From contig CATOTJ020000002.1 in the NCBI GenBank assembly GCA_951813525.2, positions 620,001-684,000 on the forward strand: a DNA stretch of 64,000 nt, written 5' to 3'. Below are positions 8,434 through 17,206 of the stretch, piece by piece. Made by a program: the position numbers and the translations under genes. The stretch is from Thermohalobaculum sp951813525 (lineage in GTDB: Bacteria; Pseudomonadota; Alphaproteobacteria; Rhodobacterales; Rhodobacteraceae). The notes beneath the pieces are model-generated. The model had not been told where the DNA came from, ran no database searches, and was given only the letters and a program-made list of their open reading frames with translations. The first letter of the stretch is position 1, and the number at the start of each line of letters is the position of its first letter.

Positions 8434-9735
8434 TCAGGCCGGTCCGAAGCGCTGCTCCATCGCGCGCCGGGTCTGCACGGTATCGGTCGAGAGGTCGATT
8501 TCGACGTCGTGCCAACGTACCGTCTTTCCGGCCGCGACGGCGTTTTTCAAGGTCACCCCGTGGGCCAGGCCCAGCGGCAATGCGCCCTTGGCCAGTGACG
8601 CCACGGCGGGGGCCAGTTTACCGTAGACGCAGTACCCGCCTTCGCCGTCCAGAACCTCTCCCGCTGCCAGGTCACGCTTGGCTGTGGCCATGACATCGGC
8701 GCGGAATTCGGTTGGCGTGCCCGTTGGTTCGCCCCGCAGGGCCGCGTTCAGGACCGAGATGCCGAGTTCCAGGCCGATCAGATGAACGGGCCGGTAGAGC
8801 GCAACATACCGACCGGTATCGTCGGCCTTCACACCGTATTGCTGGAAGCAAAGCCGGGCATAATCATTGCTGCCTTCCAACACCACATAGACGCCGTAAC
8901 GCAGATCGCGAAAAACCGGGCGGCCATCGCGTTCATCGGACGCAATGACTTCGACCATGCCTTTGCCTTGCAGCATTCCGCCCTGATCGCGCGGGCGCAG
9001 AATGTGGGGCAGGTCGTCAACCCCGCAGGGTGGAAAGGACAGGCCGTTGTCAGGGGCGTTCAGCCCACAGGCGTTGGCAATCGCCGCCATCTCGATAGCT
9101 GATTTTGTGCCGTCGACAAACGAGTTGAACATCTGCGGGTTCAGCCCGTCGCGCCGGGCCATGTCCGGGTCCATATTGTAGTGGGTCCACACGGTGTCCG
9201 GGGTCGATTGGTGAAAACCGGGCAGGTATTTCGTGCCCTTGCCTGCCGCGATAACTTTGAACCCGCAGGCGCGGGCCCAATCGACCAGTTCGGCGGTCAG
9301 CGCGGGCTGATCGCCATAGGCCATTGTGTAGACGACCCCGGCATCGCGCGCTTCGGCGGCCAAAAGGGGACCGGCCAGAACATCCGCTTCCACATTGACC
9401 ATGACGATATGTTTGGCAGCAGCAATCGCAGCGCGGGCGTGGCGAATTCCGGCGGCCGGTTGGCCAGTGGCGTCGACCACAACGTCAACGTCCGGGTCGG
9501 TGCACAGCGCCAAGCCATCATCGGTAAAGCGCACCGCGTCGATATCAACGGCGCCCCAGCCGACATGGGCCAAGGCCGCTCTTGCCCGGTCGGGCGCGAG
9601 GTCTGCAATCATCGTGATTTGCAGTCCCGGGGTTGTCGGAACCTGATTGAGAAACATCGAGCCGAATTTTCCCGCCCCGATAAGTCCGACCCGGACCGGG
9701 CGTCCGCGCGCCTGTAGTTTTGCGTAAAGATTCAT
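8434..9735 (-). CDS. NAD(P)-dependent oxidoreductase with C-terminal SAF-type domain
   Basis: A 433-residue protein with an N-terminal Rossmann domain (VRVGLIGAGKFGSMFLNQV, near residues 14-32), a homoserine-dehydrogenase-like middle part, and a C-terminal region that resembles SAF domains (AKRDLAAGEVLDGEGGYCVYG). This architecture is common in sugar-acid and branched-sugar catabolism clusters, but the substrate of this one cannot be read from sequence. The start at 9735 is set by AGGGGGACGGA just upstream; the open frame extends about 11 codons further without a ribosome site. It is convergent with the molybdenum hydroxylase gene, 38 bp apart. Confidence 0.8.
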   Translation of the reverse strand: MNLYAKLQARGRPVRVGLIGAGKFGSMFLNQVPTTPGLQITMIADLAPDRARAALAHVGWGAVDIDAVRFTDDGLALCTDPDVDVVVDATGQPAAGIRHARAAIAAAKHIVMVNVEADVLAGPLLAAEARDAGVVYTMAYGDQPALTAELVDWARACGFKVIAAGKGTKYLPGFHQSTPDTVWTHYNMDPDMARRDGLNPQMFNSFVDGTKSAIEMAAIANACGLNAPDNGLSFPPCGVDDLPHILRPRDQGGMLQGKGMVEVIASDERDGRPVFRDLRYGVYVVLEGSNDYARLCFQQYGVKADDTGRYVALYRPVHLIGLELGISVLNAALRGEPTGTPTEFRADVMATAKRDLAAGEVLDGEGGYCVYGKLAPAVASLAKGALPLGLAHGVTLKNAVAAGKTVRWHDVEIDLSTDTVQTRRAMEQRFGPA

Positions 9736-9906
9736 TCCGTCCCCCTGCATTGGCGGCGATGCGTGCACATTGGTTTGGCGGTGTCAAATTCGCTGTGCTT
9801 TGTGGTGAGATGGGCGCGGCAGGTGTCCTGTTCTGCAGGTCGGTTCGGGACCGCGAGGCCAGCACGTTTCACAACGGTATTAACCGCCGCCGGGACTTCC
9901 AGATGG

Positions 9907-11043
9907 TCAACTCGCAAGGCAGAGCGAGCGCAATGCGTCGACGATTTCTGATGCATAATCGTCGTCATAACCTGCGTCGTTTTCAAGCACGCTGAGGAAT
10001 GCGCAGGACAGCCCGGTCTGGGTGTCGATCATCAGGAATTGACCGCCATACCCGGCATGGCCGATCAAGCGGCCATCGGTCATCAAGTGATTGGAATATC
10101 TGATCCAATCGCGGGGCGGGGTCATTGCAGGGGCCGGTCTTTCGCGCGAGTGCGACAGAAATTCCAGGTTGCCGAAGGTGCGGTTGCGCAGATCTTCTCC
10201 GCCGCGCGCGAAGATCTGGCCGAAACGTGCGAGATCCCGGGCGCTGAGACAGCCGCCGCCCGAAAAGGCAGGAAGTCCTTCGGGTGTGAGACTGATATGG
10301 AACGCCCCCTCATAACCAGCCGCATCTGCGATTGCCTCGATTTCGGCGAGCAACGGGCGCGTGGCAATACTGTCGGCGATTAGCGTCAGCACATCGGTGT
10401 TGGCGGATTTGTAGGTCGCGTGACCGGTGCGGTTCACCAAATCATCACCGGTGATCGAACACGCAAACTCCTTCAGGCTGGTTTCCGCGTGACCGGCGGC
10501 AGGCAGCCGCCAGCCGAGGGCGATTTCCTCGGTATAGCAATCGGCGCTTGGGTCGGCATAATCTTCGGAGAAGTCGTTGGCGACATTCATATCCAGAAGA
10601 TCTTGCACCTGCGCGTCGGCGTAACCCGAGCCGATTTCCGGCAGATAGTCGCGAACCCTTTTTTCAAGGTCAATCCGACCCCCGGCGATCAGCCGCCCGA
10701 TGATTAAATGCATGTGCATCTTTGTGACGGATTGGATCGAATGTGGCCGGTTGGGCGAGAAATCTTCGGCGCTGCGTTCAAGCAAAATCTGATTGCCCCG
10801 CACACAAGAAAGCGCGCTGAAGGCAGGGTTTTCGCAAAGCGCATGGATCGATGGATGATCATTCTGATCGCGGCGTGTTGCAGGCATCAGCGCCAGCACG
10901 TCGCGCGACCGGATCATGTGCGCGCGGCGAAACAATCGATGCGCATTGTGAAATCCGTGGCGCCGGTGGGCAGGCCGGTTCCAACGCTGCTTGTTATCGG
11001 GTCCGACGTTCAGGTCTGGATTTGGATAATTCGGATCCATCAT
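9907..11043 (-). CDS. Serine hydrolase of the beta-lactamase (class C/esterase) family
   Basis: A 378-residue protein with the serine beta-lactamase/esterase fold. The SxxK nucleophile motif is SVTK (in HSIQSVTKMHM, near residue 104), a Y-x-N-like motif is TYKSANTD, and the third motif is GHAGYGGQ. It has no signal peptide, so it probably acts in the cytoplasm as an esterase, amidase or lactonase, not in antibiotic resistance. It is the last gene of the long minus-strand operon: its ATG overlaps the stop of the acyl-CoA synthetase by 4 bp. An ester or lactone hydrolase would fit a catabolic pathway, but this is inference. Confidence 0.8.
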   Translation of the reverse strand: MMDPNYPNPDLNVGPDNKQRWNRPAHRRHGFHNAHRLFRRAHMIRSRDVLALMPATRRDQNDHPSIHALCENPAFSALSCVRGNQILLERSAEDFSPNRPHSIQSVTKMHMHLIIGRLIAGGRIDLEKRVRDYLPEIGSGYADAQVQDLLDMNVANDFSEDYADPSADCYTEEIALGWRLPAAGHAETSLKEFACSITGDDLVNRTGHATYKSANTDVLTLIADSIATRPLLAEIEAIADAAGYEGAFHISLTPEGLPAFSGGGCLSARDLARFGQIFARGGEDLRNRTFGNLEFLSHSRERPAPAMTPPRDWIRYSNHLMTDGRLIGHAGYGGQFLMIDTQTGLSCAFLSVLENDAGYDDDYASEIVDALRSLCLAS

Positions 11044-13130
11044 TCGGATGCCATATGCATCAGAACATCGACAGCGATGGCACCGTTGGCACCGACAAAG
11101 AGTGGATTAATCTCGATATCATGAACCGGCGGATCGGATTTCAGCACGGCATCGCAGAGATGAAGCAGGGATTGCGCGATGCCGTGCGTATCGACCTTCG
11201 CGCGCCCACGGAACCCGCGCATCAGCGCCCCAATCTTCAAATTGTCCAACGCCGCCTGGATTTCAGGTTGTGAGGTCGGAAGCAGCAGGGTGACTGCATC
11301 GCCGATCAGCTCGACCAGAATTCCGCCACTGCCGAGGGTCAAAGCGTAACCAAATTGCGGATCATGACGAATGCCGACGATCAACTCGGCGGTGGGTTCT
11401 GCAACCATTCGTTCGACGAGAAAACTGTCATTGTATGCTGTTCGATCGCGGTCGGTCACATCACGGCGCATCTTTTCGGCCGCCGCGATGATCTCGCTGG
11501 CGCTTGCTAGGTTCAGCGCGACGGCGCCGATCTCGGTCTTGTGTGCGATGCGCGGGCCGAGCATTTTGAGTGCGACGGGGTAGCCTAGCGTCTCGGCAGT
11601 CCGGGCGGCGTTCGCCCCGCAGGTCACGCGGCTGTCAGGCACGGCCAGCCCGGCGCGGGCAACCCATGCTTTGCCCTCCGCTTCCGTCACCATAACGGGA
11701 CCGCAGATTGGGCCTGCAGCCTTCAACGGACGTGGTTTTGCTGCGAGGAGGCGCGCCCGGGCTGTCGTCCATTTCGCGCCGTGCGCAATTGCGTTGAGGG
11801 TTTCATGCATGCCTTGCATGGGCGCGATCCCGTCGGCAATCAGTGCGTCGCGGGTTTCGGCATCGAGGTTTTCGGGAATCGTTGCGCAGATCGCGGCGGG
11901 GACGTTGGCAACAGCCTGAATGAAGGCCTTGGCATCGTTTCGGTAAAGTGGTTTCGAGGCATCCAGCACCGGTGCCGGATAGTCCTGGACCAAGATTGCT
12001 GCATCCGCTGCAATGCCGTCCATCGCCGCTGCGAAAACCGGGGTGGTGTGTTCCGGCTGGCCCCAAATTGGTGTGGTGTAATCCAAAGGGTTCGACACCG
12101 TTGCAATCTCGGGCAGCAGGTTTGTCAGCGCGGCGTCTGCGTCCGGTGATATCGGCGGAAATGTCAGGCCGATGGTTTCGGCATGATCGGCCAGCATCGT
12201 CGCGCCGCCCCCGGAACAGGTGAATCCGGCGATGCAGGACCCTTTGGGCGCACCGGCAACACAAAGGAATTTTAACGTTTCCAGCAACTGCGCAGGATTG
12301 GTGACGACGATGACGCCTGTCCGGTCGAAGAGTGCCTGGTAGAGTTCGTTCGAGCCGGAAAGCGAGCCAGTATGACTGATCGTCAACGCGCCACCGATAT
12401 CGGAGGTGCCGGTTTTCAGGGCGACAACCGGAACGCCTTGTTTCAGGGCTTTCAGGGCGGCGGCTTCGAAGCGCGGGATGTCCTGAAGCCCTTCGATATG
12501 CAGCCCGATCGCGCGCACAGCAGGGTCATCGACCATTACTTCTAAGAAATCTTCCTGGCCCAGCGCCGCCTGGTTGCCAGCAGAAATCATGTAGGCGAGC
12601 GGCACCGAGCGTTGCGCCATCGTCATGTCCGAAGACAACATTCCGGATTGTGTGATGATGGCGGCGCCATAGCCGGGCGATCCGCCGCCATGGGCAAAAG
12701 ACCAGAGCGCTGAATTGCCGATATAGTTGATCACGCCATAGCAGTTCGGTCCGATAAGGGCCAAATCGCCGACCGCATCGCGAAGGCGTTCTTCGGCCGC
12801 CTGACCGGCGGCGCCGGCTTCTTTGAACCCCGCCGTGTAGCAGACCACCCCGCCTGCGCCGCGCTGTGCAAGGGTCTGCACGGCGTGGATGGCAGGCTCG
12901 GCCGGAATGGCGAGATAGACGGCATCGGGCGCTTCCGGCAGGTCATCGATCGATGCGACACACGCGACGCCGTCCAGATCTTTGCGGCGCGGGTTCACTG
13001 CCCACATTTGGCCCTGGTATCCGCGGCGGCGCGCTTCGGTGATTGCCGTTTTCGCGTCGCGCCCGCCGATGAACGCGATGTGGCGCGGGTTCAGCAGCCG
13101 CTTAAAATTCTGTCGTTGGGCTGGCGTCAT
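11040..13130 (-). CDS. NDP-forming acyl-CoA synthetase (acetate--CoA ligase family)
   Basis: A 696-residue single-chain acyl-CoA synthetase of the ADP-forming type, which makes acyl-CoA, ADP and phosphate from an acid, CoA and ATP. Domains in order: CoA-binding Rossmann (about 10-130; HIAFIGG), succinyl-CoA-ligase-like domains with the phospho-His motif ISHTGSLSG (near residue 250), and a C-terminal ATP-grasp domain (EIGAVALNL to EINPLFVG). It overlaps the upstream acyl-CoA dehydrogenase stop by 4 bp and the downstream hydrolase start by 4 bp. In this operon it would charge an imported carboxylate as a CoA thioester. The acid is unknown; a betaine-type acid is a working guess. Confidence 0.88.
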   Translation of the reverse strand: MTPAQRQNFKRLLNPRHIAFIGGRDAKTAITEARRRGYQGQMWAVNPRRKDLDGVACVASIDDLPEAPDAVYLAIPAEPAIHAVQTLAQRGAGGVVCYTAGFKEAGAAGQAAEERLRDAVGDLALIGPNCYGVINYIGNSALWSFAHGGGSPGYGAAIITQSGMLSSDMTMAQRSVPLAYMISAGNQAALGQEDFLEVMVDDPAVRAIGLHIEGLQDIPRFEAAALKALKQGVPVVALKTGTSDIGGALTISHTGSLSGSNELYQALFDRTGVIVVTNPAQLLETLKFLCVAGAPKGSCIAGFTCSGGGATMLADHAETIGLTFPPISPDADAALTNLLPEIATVSNPLDYTTPIWGQPEHTTPVFAAAMDGIAADAAILVQDYPAPVLDASKPLYRNDAKAFIQAVANVPAAICATIPENLDAETRDALIADGIAPMQGMHETLNAIAHGAKWTTARARLLAAKPRPLKAAGPICGPVMVTEAEGKAWVARAGLAVPDSRVTCGANAARTAETLGYPVALKMLGPRIAHKTEIGAVALNLASASEIIAAAEKMRRDVTDRDRTAYNDSFLVERMVAEPTAELIVGIRHDPQFGYALTLGSGGILVELIGDAVTLLLPTSQPEIQAALDNLKIGALMRGFRGRAKVDTHGIAQSLLHLCDAVLKSDPPVHDIEINPLFVGANGAIAVDVLMHMASE

Positions 13131-14302
13131 GCGCCCAAGGGCCTGAGGATCGAGCGGGTGATTATGTGGCGCTGAATTTCAGACGTTCCGTCCCAGATCC
13201 GCTCTAATCGGCTGTCACGCCACAGGCGCTGGATCGGCATCTCCTCCATCAGACCCATCCCGCCGAAAATCTGCACGGCATCATCGGCAATCTTGTTCAG
13301 CATTTCCGAGCAGTAGACCTTGACCATCGCGGCATCGGCATCCTGCATGACACTGGCCTGGGCACGCGCCACAGCATCCGAGACCATCAGGTCAGCGGCG
13401 CGAAGGGTCATTGCGCCGTCAGCGAGCCGGAAGCCGGTGGCCTGAAAGGTACCGATCGGTTTGCCGAATTGCTTTCGATTTGCCGCCCAGTCGGTCGCCA
13501 AATTCATTATGCGCTCGGCCTTGCCGCAACAGGTTGCGCCAACCCAGATCCGGCCCATGCCGAGCCACTTACCGGAAAGTTCCAACCCGCGGCCCTCTTC
13601 GCCCAGGATCTGATCCGGGCCAAGGCGGACATTGTCAAAGCTGAGTTCGAAGGTTTTGTACCCGCGATAGCTGACGCACTTTGTGCCCTCGCGGCAGTCA
13701 AAGCCGGGCAGGCCGACATCGACCAGAAAGGCAGTTATTCGTTTACGGGCACCTTTCGGGGTTTCGTCCTCGCCCGTCGCCGCGAAGACAATGGCAAAGT
13801 CCGGCATGCAGGGGCCGGAGATAAAGTGCTTTGATCCGTTCAAGATCCAATCGCTGCCGTCACGCCGGGCGTTCGACTTCATGCCCATCACATCGGAACC
13901 GGCATCCGGTTCGGTCAACGCAAACAGTTCTCGTTTTTCGCCGCGGACACAGGGCAGCAAATATCGCTGACGTTGTTCTTCATTGCAGGCCAGCAAAATT
14001 TCGGTCGGTCGCGCGATCCATGAATGCAGGGCATGAGACGTCTTGCCATATTCGCGTTCGACCAGATGCATGGCTGCGTATCCGAGGCCGCCGCCGCCCA
14101 CGTCTTCCGGCAGGTTTGACGCGAAGAGACCGACCTCTTTCGACCGGGCCTCGATCTGGCGGCCGAGTTCTTCGGGAACCTCGCCCAAGCGGTCGACTTC
14201 TTCCTCGTGCGGATAGATCTCGGCGTCGAGAAAGCTGCGCACAGTGTGCAGCAACAGCTCGTTTTCGTGGTCAGATTGAAAGCCGGATGGTGCGATATTC
14301 AT
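13127..14302 (-). CDS. Acyl-CoA dehydrogenase
   Basis: A 391-residue FAD-dependent acyl-CoA dehydrogenase that introduces an alpha,beta double bond in an acyl-CoA and passes electrons to ETF. Family signatures are visible: ALTEPDAGSDV (near 125-135), the flavin-binding block, and the C-terminal QIFGGMGLMEEMPIQRLWRD and EGTSEIQ-like WDGTSEIQRHII. The start at 14302 is set by a 4-bp ATGA overlap with the upstream permease stop; the open frame runs further upstream through the permease gene only as a shadow. Between the ABC importer and the acyl-CoA synthetase it forms the beta-oxidation core of this operon. A CaiA or bco-type betaine-CoA dehydrogenase is possible but unproven. Confidence 0.9.
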   Translation of the reverse strand: MNIAPSGFQSDHENELLLHTVRSFLDAEIYPHEEEVDRLGEVPEELGRQIEARSKEVGLFASNLPEDVGGGGLGYAAMHLVEREYGKTSHALHSWIARPTEILLACNEEQRQRYLLPCVRGEKRELFALTEPDAGSDVMGMKSNARRDGSDWILNGSKHFISGPCMPDFAIVFAATGEDETPKGARKRITAFLVDVGLPGFDCREGTKCVSYRGYKTFELSFDNVRLGPDQILGEEGRGLELSGKWLGMGRIWVGATCCGKAERIMNLATDWAANRKQFGKPIGTFQATGFRLADGAMTLRAADLMVSDAVARAQASVMQDADAAMVKVYCSEMLNKIADDAVQIFGGMGLMEEMPIQRLWRDSRLERIWDGTSEIQRHIITRSILRPLGA

Positions 14303-15108
14303 GGCGTGCTCTCCTTGATGCCGGAGCCGGAACGGCGGCGCGAGATCACGGCAGAGATCAGGAATGCAATCAGCGTGATGGCGATCAACACGACGGCGGC
14401 GGCGGCAACAGTCGGGTCGGTGTTTTCCCGGATGCCGTTCCACATCCGGCGGGGCAGGGTGTAGACATCGAATTTCGAGATGAAGAGCGTCACCACGATC
14501 TCGTCCCAACTGAGAATGAATGAAAACAGTGCCCCGGCCAGAACCCCGGGTTTGATCGACGGCAGGATCACACGGCGCATGGTCGTCCAGCCCGACGCCC
14601 CCAAATTGCGCGAAGCTTGTTCCAGTTTGGGATCAAAGTTCGCCAGGCTGGCGCTGACTGTAATCAGCACCATCGGCGCGGCCAGAATGGTGTGGGCGAT
14701 AATCAGGCCCGCATAGTTGTCCAACAATCCCAATGGAATCCAAAGCCGGTAGAAGGCCATGGCCGAGATGATCTGCGGAATGATGAGCGGTAAAAGCAGA
14801 AACGCGCGGACCAATTCGGAATAGCGCGACGTGATGCGCCACAGACCGATTGCGCACAATGTGCCTAATGCCGTTGCCAGCAGCGCGGTTACCGCAGCGA
14901 TGATCCCGCTTTGTGCGAAACTGGACAGCCATTCTTCTGATGTGAACAGATGTTCGAAATGGCGCAGCGAATAGTCGCCCTTGGGCATCGACAAAAAGCG
15001 CTTTGGGGTCAGCGATACCGGGATCGCCACCAAGGCGGGCACCACGAGAAAGATCAGGACCAGCCACGCACCGACGCGGTTAAACTGGGCGAACAGTCCT
15101 TGCCTCAT
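14299..15108 (-). CDS. ABC transporter permease, PotC-type
   Basis: A 269-residue inner-membrane permease of the binding-protein-dependent family (spermidine/putrescine/opine type). There are about six hydrophobic spans, and the EAA loop ASRNLGASGWTTMRRVILPSIKPG (20 key residues near 170-195) contacts the ATPase. The ATG at 15108 overlaps the stop of the first permease by 4 bp. A longer open frame up to 15774 is only antisense/shift noise over that permease. It forms a heterodimeric pore with the upstream PotB-like protein, served by the ATPase and binding protein encoded earlier in the operon. Confidence 0.92.
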   Translation of the reverse strand: MRQGLFAQFNRVGAWLVLIFLVVPALVAIPVSLTPKRFLSMPKGDYSLRHFEHLFTSEEWLSSFAQSGIIAAVTALLATALGTLCAIGLWRITSRYSELVRAFLLLPLIIPQIISAMAFYRLWIPLGLLDNYAGLIIAHTILAAPMVLITVSASLANFDPKLEQASRNLGASGWTTMRRVILPSIKPGVLAGALFSFILSWDEIVVTLFISKFDVYTLPRRMWNGIRENTDPTVAAAAVVLIAITLIAFLISAVISRRRSGSGIKESTP

Positions 15109-15956
15109 CGCGCCGTGCTCCCGCCGAAGACGGCGCCCAGCGACATGAAACGTGACATGATCCACAGCAGGGCCAGGACACCGGCAAGCATCAGTGTGCC
15201 CAGCATCGCCGCAGTGCCCCATTTCAGCGTCACCAGCAATTGAACCGAGATATACTCGGCCACCATCAGAACCTTGCCGCCGCCCAGAATGGCGGGGGTG
15301 ATGTAGAACCCCAGCGACAGAATGAAGACCAGCAGCGTCGATGCGACGATCCCCGGCAGGGTCAACGGAAGATAGATCCGCCGGAATGTCTGCACGCCGT
15401 TGGCGCCCAGATTGCGCGATGCGGCCATGACCCGTGGGTCCAGGGTCTGCATGTTCGCCAGCAGCGGCAGCACTGCATAGGGGATCATGTAGTGGATCAT
15501 GCCGATCAATACGCCCAACTCGTTGCGCATGAACGGCACGGGCTGCGAAATCAGCCCGATCGTGTCGAGCGATTGGTTCACCAACCCGTTCCGGCCCAGC
15601 AGCATCAGCCAGGCAAATGTGCGCACCAGCACCGATATCCAAAAGCTGACAAGCAAAAGCGTCAGCATGACGTGCTGTTGGCGCTGATGCGCGTGCACCA
15701 TCGAATAGGCGATGACATAACCGAAGGTGACGCTGAACAATGTAGTGATCAGGCAGATCCGGAATGTCGTCCACATAATCCGGGAGAGCGTGTCGTTGGT
15801 CAGCAGCATCTCATAATTGCCCAGACCCGGTTCCGGGTCGGACAGGCTGAGCCAGAGGATATTCACCAGTGGACCCAGATACAGCGCCAGGACCACCAGC
15901 AGGAACGGCGCAACCAAAAGCCAACCCGGGCTGATATATCGGTGCAGCTTTTGCAT
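15105..15956 (-). CDS. ABC transporter permease, PotB-type
   Basis: A 283-residue permease of the polyamine/opine ABC importer family. It has an N-terminal span (WLLVAPFLLVVLALYLGPLV), a periplasmic loop, and about five further spans. The EAA loop is ASRNLGANGVQTFRRIYLP near residue 190. It is the first of two permeases; the second begins at the ATGA overlap. The gap from the binding-protein gene holds a perfect 8-bp hairpin. Specificity is set by the binding protein, so the substrate remains open; the catabolic neighbours suggest a charged nitrogen compound. Confidence 0.92.
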   Translation of the reverse strand: MQKLHRYISPGWLLVAPFLLVVLALYLGPLVNILWLSLSDPEPGLGNYEMLLTNDTLSRIMWTTFRICLITTLFSVTFGYVIAYSMVHAHQRQQHVMLTLLLVSFWISVLVRTFAWLMLLGRNGLVNQSLDTIGLISQPVPFMRNELGVLIGMIHYMIPYAVLPLLANMQTLDPRVMAASRNLGANGVQTFRRIYLPLTLPGIVASTLLVFILSLGFYITPAILGGGKVLMVAEYISVQLLVTLKWGTAAMLGTLMLAGVLALLWIMSRFMSLGAVFGGSTAR

Positions 15957-15984
15957 CTGGGTTCCGGTTTAGGGAGGCTGGCCC

Positions 15985-16006
15985 GGCCGGGGACTGAACC
16001 CCGGCC
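15985..16006 (-). terminator. Perfect 8-bp hairpin after the binding-protein gene
   Basis: GGCCGGGG (15985-15992) and CCCCGGCC (15999-16006) form a perfect stem with a 6-nt loop. It lies between the binding-protein gene and the permeases in the minus-strand operon. No T-run follows. Such intercistronic hairpins often protect the abundant binding-protein mRNA or give partial termination, which would fit here. Confidence 0.55.
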
Positions 16007-16044
16007 AGGAAACTGGCGTTAGCTGATCGCTTCCAGGAAGGCGT

Positions 16045-17127
16045 TCACAGCGTCGCCGCCGTTCTTCCCCACCAATCCGGGTCATTGTAGACGATCTTGT
16101 CGATGTTCATCGCGGAGGTGATGGCATAGGGCTGCTGATCCTCGGGGATCTGGTCGAACGCAGCCGGGTTTGACGGGGTCATGCCCAGGCAGTCGAGTAT
16201 CTTCAACTGGGCCGGGACCTCTTGCGCGGTCGCAATGAATTTCATCACTGCCTCGCGACCAGCGGGGTTGCCCTTTGGTACGATATACGCACCCGGCATC
16301 GCCATGGCCTGATTGTTCACCAGCTTATAGCGCCCTTCCGTGTCCGTCTCGATGTTGCGCCCGCGGTTCTGCCAGATGATTGCCATCGAAGCCTCGCCAT
16401 TGACGCACATTGAATGCACCTCGGACCCCGAACCCCAATAGATGCTGTCATCCTTGATCGATTTGATCTTGGTCAGCGCCCGGTCCATGTCCAGCGGGTA
16501 CAACTGATCACCCGGCACGCCATCAGCCATCAAAGCGCCTTCCAACGAGCCATTGGCCCATTTGTAGAGCGCGCGGGTGCCGGGGAACTTCTTGGTATCG
16601 AAGAAGTCGGCCCAGTCCTTCGGCGGCGCATCGCCATAGGCTTCGGTGTCGTAAACAAAAGCGTAGCCGTAGAGAATGATCGAGACGCCGTACTCCAGCG
16701 CGTATTGCGGCAGGGTCTTGGCTTTGTCGACGATGTTGTAGTCGATTGCCTCGAGATGTCCGGTCGGGCCCAAAGAGACGGCGTTGAACAGATCGGCATC
16801 GGCCACATCTGCCGTGACGTTGCCGCTGTCGACCATTTCCTTGATCTTGCCCTCCAGGGGGCCGGACGTGTCGAACTTGACGCCTTTGCCGGTTGCAGCG
16901 GTGAACGCATCGCCGATGGCCGAGCCGTGGCATTCGACCGACTGGCCGCCCCAGTTCCACATGACGACATGGTCCGCAGCGGCATGGGCATCACCAGCCA
17001 TGACGGCCGATGTTGCGACACCAGCGGCGCCGCAGAGCGCCAAGAATGTCCGCCGGTCCATCCGGCCGTCCTTGAAGGCGTGGGCACTTTCAACCAGCGT
17101 CTCTTTCATGAATTGCTTGTCGTGCAT
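16045..17127 (-). CDS. ABC transporter periplasmic substrate-binding protein, PotD-like, Tat-exported (probable 3' frameshift)
   Basis: A 360-residue binding protein of the spermidine/putrescine family that captures the substrate in the periplasm for the PotABC-like importer next to it. A twin-arginine signal is present (DRRTFLAL, Arg25-Arg26, then a hydrophobic stretch and AHAA near residue 49). The mature part begins VVMWNWGGQ. The last residues read WWGRTAATL and stop at 16045. In the adjacent frame the same DNA continues as KNGGDAVNAFLEAIS and stops at 16019, a natural ending for this family. A single missing base near the CCCC run at 16067-16070 would explain this (real mutation or sequencing error). 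The start at 17127 follows AAGGAGGATACACC. Confidence 0.88.
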   Translation of the reverse strand: MHDKQFMKETLVESAHAFKDGRMDRRTFLALCGAAGVATSAVMAGDAHAAADHVVMWNWGGQSVECHGSAIGDAFTAATGKGVKFDTSGPLEGKIKEMVDSGNVTADVADADLFNAVSLGPTGHLEAIDYNIVDKAKTLPQYALEYGVSIILYGYAFVYDTEAYGDAPPKDWADFFDTKKFPGTRALYKWANGSLEGALMADGVPGDQLYPLDMDRALTKIKSIKDDSIYWGSGSEVHSMCVNGEASMAIIWQNRGRNIETDTEGRYKLVNNQAMAMPGAYIVPKGNPAGREAVMKFIATAQEVPAQLKILDCLGMTPSNPAAFDQIPEDQQPYAITSAMNIDKIVYNDPDWWGRTAATL

Positions 17128-17206
17128 GGTGTATCCTCCTTGTTGATCCCGGGCGCGATTGCCCGGCAGGTGTGACGCCTTTTGATCTGCGCCTTCTTTC
17201 GTCGTT

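Noticed and set aside
9907..11043. Beta-lactamase resistance gene
   Set aside because: No signal peptide, and its place at the end of a catabolic operon points to an esterase or lactonase role.
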